Origin: an uncultured Bacteroidota bacterium
GTDB taxonomy: Bacteria; Bacteroidota; Bacteroidia; UBA4408
NCBI GenBank assembly: GCA_903840505.1
Contig: CAIMGI010000101.1
Location: 1 to 33,531, forward strand
Direction: 5' to 3'
Length of the DNA: 33,531 nucleotides
Below are positions 24,735 through 31,285 of the stretch, piece by piece (positions within the stretch are counted from its first letter, which is position 1; each line of letters opens with the position of its first letter). Made by a program: the position numbers and the translations under genes. The notes under the pieces are model-generated. The model was not told the DNA's origin and made no database searches. It saw nothing but the letters and a program-made list of their open reading frames with translations.

Positions 24735-27700
24735 TTACTTAGCCAATAACAATTTCTTATTCAAAACTTCAATATCTGTTTTCAATGTTACAAAATACAA
24801 ACCATTCTTAAAGCTCGATAAGTCAGCTTCTACAGTGGTTGCTGTAAGAGCTGCAAAAGAATGGGTGTATACTATTTTACCCAATACATCTGTAATTTCT
24901 ATTATTCCAGCTTTTTTTGAGCTAAAATCAACATCAATAAATATATGCCCGTTCGATGGATTGGGATACACACTCAAAATAGTTTTATTGGTATATACAT
25001 TCTCATTTACATCATTGGTAAGGCCAACCGTAAATTGCTGGTATATTTTACCGCCAAAGTCGGGACCAAAATTTTTCACTACCGAATTATTCATCCTTTT
25101 GAATTTTAAATATCCGCTTCCTTGGTTTGCATTTGCCCAAAAAGATAATCCGTCTTCGCCTGTATCAGTAAGTTCAAATTCATAACAATCAAAAGGCAAG
25201 TACATTGTGTCCTTGTAAACAGTATTAGAACTTAAATTGCTTCGGGAAAGTAGAACAGTACCTGCGCTGTTTTTTAAGGTATAGGAATTTTCACCTGGGT
25301 AACTATTACTTTTCATTTCAATAATCATTTGCGAAGGCATCACTGAAGGATAGGTAAAAGTTGATTTTTTTGTATTGTTAAATGCATATTGGTCGGCTCC
25401 TCCATTTGGGTTACTAAGTGTAACCGTAAATTCAGTAGCACTTTGCGACCAATTAAAATTACCCAAGGTTACGGTTGCAATTTCCATAAAAGCTAAACTG
25501 CCTGTCCAGTTATATACTGTTGGTACAGCTCCACCATTTAAACCATAGGTAATAGTTAAAGAGGTTAATGTTGTTGATCCTGTATTTTTAATTCTGATAA
25601 TTGGGTTTGTACAAACCGGGTTTAAGCGTAAATGCATTTGGTCGGTACTGGGTGAAAGTATGTCTTCAATAGCTGCATCCAATGTAAAATTGGGTGCACT
25701 ATAGGTTACAACTTGATCTTCAATTTGATAATAGTCCCAACCGCTTATGTGCACATAGGCTTCAACATTGTGGTCTATGCTTGCTACAGTTCCGGGAGTA
25801 ACATATGGGGTAAGTTCCATATCGTAGGTCCATACTTCGGCACCCGGACACCAGTTGGCGCGGTCATAAACCCAAGTACCTCCTTGCGGATAAAGTGGAT
25901 TTACATCGCAATTATCTCTCCATACTAATTTGGTAAACTGCTGAATTCCGTCTACAAAAAAGTAATGGTTTTTCGGACAGAATTCCGCGCAATTTTGAGG
26001 ACTATCCATACCGTGTCCTGTAATACGCGATTTTAATCGGCTTGTAACTGCGGCATTGGGTATAAAAGCATTCTTTGCCACCAAGTGATTGTCGATGGGG
26101 TCGTTGCCATTTCCATAATCAAAATTTCCGGTACATAAATTTTGTATGTCAAGTACATCTCTTGGAGGAATACCCTTTATCATTAAAAATTTTACGTCCA
26201 ATAATTCTTGCCAGTTACCTGCCGATAGATGTACGCTGTCTTTTAGCAAAGTGCGGTAGTCGCTTACATCAAAAGTCCAAGTCCAACCGTTGCCCAAACT
26301 TAATCCGTTACCGTAAGGTGTAATGTAACGAGCCAATTCATAACGGTCAATTTTTGGAAATTTAACATAGTACTTGTAATACACCATATACATTGTGCTA
26401 TCAGGGTTAACAAAAGTGGAGTCGTATGCAATTCCTTGTGCATTGTATGCATAGTTGTTGTAGTAAGCAGGCCATACATTTAAAGTATCCGTTGGTACAG
26501 CGGGATTGTTTAATGAATCGGTATAGGTAATTATTTGGATGGGAGCATTCATTGTTGAATCAATTACTAGCACCGAATCAATATAAGAGTTGTATACACC
26601 TTGTTCGAAAACTACATTCGGACGAAGTTTTGTTTGAACAAAATTTGTGCTGATTTCATTTGCAGCCTTCAATGGATTGTTAACGCTGGACAAAATACCT
26701 GCTGCGTGATTTCCTGGAGCAACATCGGCCGCTGTTTGATAATTTCCATCGTCAAAATGATAGTATAAAGCAAGGTTATTGTAGTTTGGGTGTTGAGCAT
26801 CAATTGCTTTGTTCATATAGGCTTGTATTGTAGCCTGACTAAGTTCGGTATTAAATACGGCAAAATCATCAACACTTCCTTCATAGGTTTGTGAGCCACC
26901 CCAATTACCTTTTCCAATGCGAAATTTTTTGATGTTCTGCATACGTTTTACTTTTGCTGTACCGGTATGCCATAAGTTCCCGTTTAGGTATATATTCATT
27001 GTGCCTGTACCCACATTTTTTGTGAATGCCCAATAATTCCATTGACCTTCAATTTCATTGGCTGCAGCAACTTTGTTTATTCTATCATATCCTGCATTAT
27101 TACCTGCATCCCAATATACATTGCTGTCCGACCAAGGAAGGTGTGTATTCAATACACGATTTCCCAATGAGTCAACTGCCTCAAAACAGGTTCCATCCAT
27201 TGGTTGATAGGCAGGTGTTCCATGAGCCCAAAAGGCAACAGTAACAAATGAATCGAGTGCAGCTATTTTGTTGTTTAATGGAAGATCAATACTACCATAG
27301 GTATGAAATGCTGCTATGCGATCGCTTCCTGCATTCACTAATCCTGAATTATAATTGCAGGTATCAGATAATAATACATTGTCTGTATTTGTTTGTGTAT
27401 TGTCGTACGTTATTTCAATTAACAAATTTGAAATTCCATCCCAATTGAAAGGGTTTGTAAGTTGCAAACTGTTCCATCCTGTGGAATTAAATTGAGTATT
27501 TTTTGAATACACATTTGTAAATCCTGCATTATTGAAAGTAGCTTGTGTAAGTGAGTCTAGTGCAGTAGCTTTTATGTTGATGGTCATATTTCGCATACTG
27601 CCTCCAAGGGATTGAAGAAAAAATTGCAGTCCTGTAATATTTCCTGCCACTATTCCCGCTGCAGTCATTTCACTTGCTTTCCATAAATACTGACAACGTG

Positions 27701-28175
27701 ATACAGGATTTGAAGTACCAAAAGGTGAAGTCGTTTGTAGATTTCCTCTTCCAATAGTATCGGTGGTTAAAGAAATTGTATTGGTATTTACTCTGAAATA
27801 TTGCCAAGAAGGACTGTAACTATATGACGGTGTATTCATATAACGTATGCTGTCGGGTGTAGCACCGTTCACTCTATAAATAGGTTGATTTACTACAGAG
27901 GAGTCGAGTAAACCGGTGTGTTTATAAACATAGGTATTGGTTAAATAATCCCATTCTCCGCAAGCCGGATTTTGTGCCGGATTACATTTTAAGGTATACT
28001 TCATATATATTTTTTCGAAACGAACTGTGTCCGAAGGGAAGACAAACCAAGCGTCTTGAGGAGAACCAAAAGTAAATGTTTGCACTGTAACGGTGTCCCC
28101 GTTTTGTGCTATTGTTTGTTTGTTGCTTATAAAAAGCAATAGTGCTAAAGTTGAAAGTGTGATGATTTTTTTCAT
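24735..28175 (-). CDS. PNGase F-family secreted protein with LamG-like insert and T9SS sorting domain
   Basis: The signal peptide (MKKIITLSTLALLLFISNKQTIAQ) begins at the ATG at 28175, 13 codons inside the track ORF, giving 1146 residues. PNGase F motifs appear in order: CGEWDY (Asp76), YELARYITPY (Glu613) with FDVSDYRTLL, CAEF (Glu731) inside ITGHGMDSPQNCAEF, and DRANWCPGAEV. These correspond, from memory of PNGase F, to its three key acidic residues, so it may remove N-glycans from glycoproteins. Between the first two motifs is an insert including a LamG-like domain (AFWAHGTP ... NYWAFTKNVGTGTMNIYLNG). The C-terminus (VYPNPSNGHIFIDV ... KKLLLAK) is a T9SS type A domain. Activity is unproven. 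Confidence 0.82.
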   Translation of the reverse strand: MKKIITLSTLALLLFISNKQTIAQNGDTVTVQTFTFGSPQDAWFVFPSDTVRFEKIYMKYTLKCNPAQNPACGEWDYLTNTYVYKHTGLLDSSVVNQPIYRVNGATPDSIRYMNTPSYSYSPSWQYFRVNTNTISLTTDTIGRGNLQTTSPFGTSNPVSRCQYLWKASEMTAAGIVAGNITGLQFFLQSLGGSMRNMTINIKATALDSLTQATFNNAGFTNVYSKNTQFNSTGWNSLQLTNPFNWDGISNLLIEITYDNTQTNTDNVLLSDTCNYNSGLVNAGSDRIAAFHTYGSIDLPLNNKIAALDSFVTVAFWAHGTPAYQPMDGTCFEAVDSLGNRVLNTHLPWSDSNVYWDAGNNAGYDRINKVAAANEIEGQWNYWAFTKNVGTGTMNIYLNGNLWHTGTAKVKRMQNIKKFRIGKGNWGGSQTYEGSVDDFAVFNTELSQATIQAYMNKAIDAQHPNYNNLALYYHFDDGNYQTAADVAPGNHAAGILSSVNNPLKAANEISTNFVQTKLRPNVVFEQGVYNSYIDSVLVIDSTMNAPIQIITYTDSLNNPAVPTDTLNVWPAYYNNYAYNAQGIAYDSTFVNPDSTMYMVYYKYYVKFPKIDRYELARYITPYGNGLSLGNGWTWTFDVSDYRTLLKDSVHLSAGNWQELLDVKFLMIKGIPPRDVLDIQNLCTGNFDYGNGNDPIDNHLVAKNAFIPNAAVTSRLKSRITGHGMDSPQNCAEFCPKNHYFFVDGIQQFTKLVWRDNCDVNPLYPQGGTWVYDRANWCPGAEVWTYDMELTPYVTPGTVASIDHNVEAYVHISGWDYYQIEDQVVTYSAPNFTLDAAIEDILSPSTDQMHLRLNPVCTNPIIRIKNTGSTTLTSLTITYGLNGGAVPTVYNWTGSLAFMEIATVTLGNFNWSQSATEFTVTLSNPNGGADQYAFNNTKKSTFTYPSVMPSQMIIEMKSNSYPGENSYTLKNSAGTVLLSRSNLSSNTVYKDTMYLPFDCYEFELTDTGEDGLSFWANANQGSGYLKFKRMNNSVVKNFGPDFGGKIYQQFTVGLTNDVNENVYTNKTILSVYPNPSNGHIFIDVDFSSKKAGIIEITDVLGKIVYTHSFAALTATTVEADLSSFKNGLYFVTLKTDIEVLNKKLLLAK

Positions 28176-28201
28176 TTGAATGTTTAATATAAATTGGAAG
28201 A

Positions 28202-28232
28202 TAAATTTAATCAAAATAAATTAGGTGGCAAA
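28202..28232 (-). promoter_or_regulatory. Candidate sigma-A-type promoter of the PNGase F-like gene
   Basis: On the minus strand: TTTG (28232-28229), a 19-base spacer, then TAAATTTA (28209-28202), one mismatch from TAnnTTTG. The leader to the ATG at 28175 would be about 20 bases, supporting that start over 28214. Confidence 0.45.
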
Positions 28233-28289
28233 GAAGATTGCTTGAGAACTGTTTATTAATATTTCCTTAGTTTTGATAAAAATAATGGA

Positions 28290-28402
28290 ATGAAAATAAA
28301 AATAACCGGGGCAACAGGTTTTTTGGTGCAGAAGGGTTAAGACAAGCAATTGAGGACAACGAAATAAATGAGATTGTTGCACTGTTGTTAAAAGGTTTGT
28401 AA
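28290..28402 (+). pseudogene. Remnant of an SDR/NAD(P)-binding Rossmann gene, N-terminus only, frameshifted
   Basis: ATG at 28290 gives MKIKITGATGF, the nucleotide-binding start of an extended or atypical short-chain dehydrogenase. The frame fails in a run of six T (28319-28324); one base later it continues as GAEGLRQAIEDNEINEIVAL and stops at 28400-28402. Joined, the two parts read as the first 37 or so residues of an SDR protein (ITGATG-xx-GAE--RQAI-D--I-EI-AL). The rest of the gene is gone; the metalloprotease gene starts six bases later. A TAGTTTTG box at 28268-28275 may be its old promoter and could now serve the next gene. It is too short for the ORF track. Confidence 0.7.
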
Positions 28403-28407
28403 ATAAA

Positions 28408-30123
28408 ATGCTAAAAAGAATTTCAATTCTGTTCTTGTTGTATACGCGAATTGGCTATTCTCAATGTATGATTGTTCCTATGTCGTTGGAACAAAGGGTA
28501 AACAGTGCATCTGCTATTATAGAAGCGGAAGTAGTAAATCAAAATTGTTTTATCGACAGTGTTTCAAAACACATTTATACGCTAAGTAGTTTGAAAATAT
28601 TTAAACTTTTTAAAGGAACAGTAGTCGATGGTGATGTGTCGATTATTACCAGTGGTGGAACACTTGGCAATAAAATGGAAAGGGTAAGCGGACTATTGCA
28701 ATTGAAGCAAGGAGATATTGGTGTATTTATGTGTGAACTTGATATCAAAGGATTCAAAGTAGTGGCAGGGGTACAAGGCTTTTTACAATATGATATTGTT
28801 TCAGGAACAGTAAGCGACTGTTTTACTAAATACCCATCCTTTTCAGAAATACATTTACTTGTTACTTCTATCACAAAATTAAATTACAAACAAATTAATC
28901 CTTTTCCATTTATTCCTTCCAATCAAAAAGTAAATTCATTGGGAATTGGTTCAATAATACCATCGGTGGTTTCGGCAGGAACAGGAAATTCCATTACCAT
29001 AACAGGAACAAGCTTTGGAGCAAATAGAGGAGCGGGTAAAGTCGGATTTAAGAATGCTGATAATGGTGGACAAACTTATATTTATCCTATAGCATCGCAA
29101 TATAAAAAATGGACCGATTCAGAAATAATTGTAGAGGTGCCAACTTTGGCAGGTACCGGAAAAATACAGGTAACAAATGGCGTGACTGCAACAAGTATTA
29201 CTACGCTTACTGTTTCGTATGCACGAACCAATGAGGTTTATGAAGAAAAGGTTATAAGTCCGAATTTAGTAGATATGGGTGGAGGCGGTTATGTATGGCA
29301 ATTGCAAACAGATTTTGCTGAAAATAAGAATGCAAGTGATGCTTTTAAAAGGGCATTGGTAAATTGGCGCTGCACATCCTTGGTGAATTGGACTATAGGT
29401 GATAATACTGCTGTTGATGTTACCGATAAAGACGGTATTAATTCGGTTCGTTTTGACACAAAAAGGGAATTGCCTCAAGGAACATTGGGCGTTACTTATG
29501 CTTATTATAATTCTTGTAACGGTGTTGCAGATTGGTATGTAAGCGAATTAGATATGCTCTATAGCGATACTGCCAATTGGGAATTCGGACCGGCATCGGC
29601 AATAAATAAATTTGATTTCGAATCGGTTTGTTTGCACGAGTTGGGTCACGCACAAATGTTGGGTCACGTAATAAATAGTAACGATATAATGCATTATGCC
29701 ATTGCACCCGGACAAAACTTAAGGAGCATTGGTGCAACAAATTTAGCGGGAGCACAATTTGTATTGAATGAAAGTACAAGCCCTGTTTCTTGCGGACCAT
29801 CTGCAATGGAGTTAATTGATGTTTCGGTTTGCAATGATGTAAGTGAAGCACATTTCAGTTTTACAGGCTTAACCATTTCTCCCAACCCTTTTACAACTGA
29901 TTGTATCATAAGTTATGAAGTTCCATACGAAAGCAAAGTGGAGTTAAACATATTCGATGTATTGGGCAATAAGTTGGCTAATCCGATAAATGCAATACAA
30001 CAAAAAGGGAAACACAGTTATTTGTTATCTGCATTGGCGATGGGTCTTTCTGCGGGATTGTACATAGCAATAATTGAAGTGGACGGGACAGTTAACTCGA
30101 ATAAATTTTTGATGATAAAATAA
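28408..30123 (+). CDS. Secreted matrixin-like zinc metalloprotease with IPT/TIG and T9SS sorting domains
   Basis: A 571-residue protein. Signal peptide: about residues 1-19 (ISILFLLYTRIGYSQ). Residues about 20-165 form a beta-rich N-terminal domain common in such proteins. An IPT/TIG domain follows at about 180-272 (IIPSVVSAGTGNSITITGTSFG). The catalytic domain has the metzincin site HELGHAQMLGH at 410-420 and the Met-turn NDIMHYA (Met428). The usual glycine at the eighth position of HExxHxxGxxH is Met417 here. The C-terminus (TISPNPFTTDCIISYEV ... SNKFLMIK) is a type A T9SS domain, so it acts outside the cell. ywbE begins six bases after its stop. Protein substrate unknown. Confidence 0.88.
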   Translation: MLKRISILFLLYTRIGYSQCMIVPMSLEQRVNSASAIIEAEVVNQNCFIDSVSKHIYTLSSLKIFKLFKGTVVDGDVSIITSGGTLGNKMERVSGLLQLKQGDIGVFMCELDIKGFKVVAGVQGFLQYDIVSGTVSDCFTKYPSFSEIHLLVTSITKLNYKQINPFPFIPSNQKVNSLGIGSIIPSVVSAGTGNSITITGTSFGANRGAGKVGFKNADNGGQTYIYPIASQYKKWTDSEIIVEVPTLAGTGKIQVTNGVTATSITTLTVSYARTNEVYEEKVISPNLVDMGGGGYVWQLQTDFAENKNASDAFKRALVNWRCTSLVNWTIGDNTAVDVTDKDGINSVRFDTKRELPQGTLGVTYAYYNSCNGVADWYVSELDMLYSDTANWEFGPASAINKFDFESVCLHELGHAQMLGHVINSNDIMHYAIAPGQNLRSIGATNLAGAQFVLNESTSPVSCGPSAMELIDVSVCNDVSEAHFSFTGLTISPNPFTTDCIISYEVPYESKVELNIFDVLGNKLANPINAIQQKGKHSYLLSALAMGLSAGLYIAIIEVDGTVNSNKFLMIK

Positions 30124-30129
30124 AATGCA

Positions 30130-30363
30130 ATGAGTGAAACAACAGGTGAATTAAGCGGACAATATTTAAAGAATATCAAATTGGGGATGGAAGTGGATAT
30201 TGTATTAAAAAGAGATCAGCGTACTGGAAAACTCACCAGAGGTATCGTTAGGTGGATGCTAACCAACAAAAGCTACCACTCATATGGTATAAAGGTTATG
30301 TTAGAAACCCGTCAGGTGGGTAGGGTTCAAAAAATTATTGGATATAAGGAAGAACCTAAGTGA
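30130..30363 (+). CDS. ywbE: YwbE family protein
   Basis: A 77-residue soluble protein matching the YwbE family: NIKLGMEVDIVLKRDQRTGKLTRG, then GIKVMLETRQVGRVQKII. The small beta-rich fold binds no obvious cofactor and the function of the family is not established. It begins six bases after the metalloprotease gene and is probably translated from the same transcript, though that link looks accidental. Confidence 0.9.
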   Translation: MSETTGELSGQYLKNIKLGMEVDIVLKRDQRTGKLTRGIVRWMLTNKSYHSYGIKVMLETRQVGRVQKIIGYKEEPK

Positions 30364-30435
30364 ACTGTTAAAAAATCTTAATTACGTAACAGCCATCCAA
30401 TTCTTGCGTATTATTGTTTTATAAATAATTTCGCA

Positions 30436-30969
30436 ATGCAAAAAGTAGTTTTGTTTTTATTTTGTTTTTCTTCTCTACTTTCTTTTTCCCAGCAAAGGAC
30501 TAATCCATCTCAACAAATGTTTTATTCAATGAATAATGTAGGACGTTCAAATCCTTCTCAACAAAACATACAAATGAGTAATGTAAGCGTTGCGCGTCCT
30601 TCTAATAATCTTAATAAAAGAAATAAAATTCCTCAAGTACAAATTCAGAATATCTCTAACAATAATGATGACAACCGGAATATACAACAAGTTGTACTCG
30701 TAAACGCTGTGGAGGAGCAGGTTCAAGTAAATCAAGCGGCACAAGATAATAATGTAGGAAACCAAGTTCAATTGGCTATCAATTTGCCTAAACTTTCTGC
30801 ACCTGAGTTTCATTTTTCTCACAGTTCTTCGTCCGATTCAAAACAAAAAGTGGGATTAAAAAGAACGCTTTTTGTTAAGAGCTTTAACCTGAAAAGAAAA
30901 ATTCGCAAATTGATTCCTTCTAAAAAAATAAGAAACAGTAATCGTACAGCTTGTTTTAGTTGGAAGTAG
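30436..30969 (+). CDS. Asn/Gln-rich secreted protein, unknown
   Basis: A 177-residue protein with a clear signal peptide (MQKVVLFLFCFSSLLSFSQ). The mature part is rich in Asn, Gln and Ser and looks disordered; a short repeat, (T/S)NPSQQ, appears twice (QRTNPSQQMFYSMNN and GRSNPSQQNIQMSN). The last 40 residues are strongly basic (VGLKRTLFVKSFNLKRKIRKLIPSKKIR). No known domain and no T9SS sorting domain. It probably ends in the periplasm or outside the cell. Upstream is a weak ECF-like motif (GTAAC-N16-CGTATTA, 30386-30413); downstream, two bases after the stop, a heptamer tandem repeat begins. I do not recognise the family. Confidence 0.7.
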   Translation: MQKVVLFLFCFSSLLSFSQQRTNPSQQMFYSMNNVGRSNPSQQNIQMSNVSVARPSNNLNKRNKIPQVQIQNISNNNDDNRNIQQVVLVNAVEEQVQVNQAAQDNNVGNQVQLAINLPKLSAPEFHFSHSSSSDSKQKVGLKRTLFVKSFNLKRKIRKLIPSKKIRNSNRTACFSWK

Positions 30970-30971
30970 AT

Positions 30972-31027
30972 AAGAATCAAGACGCAAGATCTAAGAGTCA
31001 AGACATAAGATTCAAGATGCAAGAGAG
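30972..31027 (+). repeat. Heptamer tandem repeat AAGANNN x 8
   Basis: Eight contiguous 7-base units, each starting AAGA: AAGAATC, AAGACGC, AAGATCT, AAGAGTC, AAGACAT, AAGATTC, AAGATGC, AAGAGAG. The first four bases never vary; the last three vary freely, mostly ending in C. The array starts two bases after the stop of the 30436-30969 gene and ends about 60 bases before the TonB-receptor promoter. It has no coding role. Confidence 0.9.
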
Positions 31028-31087
31028 TAGCATTAACTACATCGAATTTATTTTTTTCTCATTTATTCCTGTTAAATAATTAATTTA

Positions 31088-31095
31088 TACATTTG
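31088..31095 (+). promoter_or_regulatory. Candidate -7 box of the riboswitch transcript
   Basis: TACATTTG matches TAnnTTTG and lies just before the TPP aptamer, so transcription would start at or close to the first aptamer stem. No strong -33 TTTG is visible in the AT-rich sequence upstream. Confidence 0.5.
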
Positions 31096-31101
31096 TTCCA
31101 T

Positions 31102-31222
31102 CAAAGGGGTGCCGAAAAGTATTTTACTAAACCGGCTGAGATTATACCCATTGGTTGTTTGCTGCTTTTTGCATAACATTCAACCAAACACCTGATCAGG
31201 GTAATGCCTGCGTAGGGAAGGT
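31102..31222 (+). promoter_or_regulatory. TPP riboswitch (THI element)
   Basis: Both conserved halves of the thiamin-pyrophosphate aptamer are present: GGGGTGCC and CGGCTGAGATTATACCC in the 5' part, and CACCTGATCAGGGTAATGCC with GCGTAGGGAAG in the 3' part. Between them is an enlarged P3-type arm with a perfect TTGGTTG/CAACCAA stem (31151-31157 with 31181-31187). TPP binding normally lowers expression of thiamin synthesis or uptake genes. The downstream gene is a TonB-dependent receptor starting at 31286, so the receptor is very likely repressed when thiamin is plentiful. Confidence 0.96.
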
Positions 31223-31235
31223 AAATTTAATATAG

Positions 31236-31258
31236 CAGTTACTCGCTCCCTGTAACTG
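31236..31258 (+). promoter_or_regulatory. Hairpin in the probable riboswitch expression platform
   Basis: CAGTTAC (31236-31242) and GTAACTG (31252-31258) form a perfect 7-bp stem with a nine-base loop, TCGCTCCCT. The loop's TCCCT is complementary to AGGGA (31214-31218) in the 3' end of the aptamer, so loop pairing and aptamer folding could exclude each other. No U-tract follows, which argues against a simple intrinsic terminator. The switching mechanism is an inference. Confidence 0.4.
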
Positions 31259-31285
31259 TATGTTAAACTAAAAATTAGGAATAGA

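Noticed and set aside
29492-29851. 119-aa minus-strand ORF inside the metalloprotease gene
   Set aside because: Overlaps the catalytic site of a clear secreted protease; no family resemblance.
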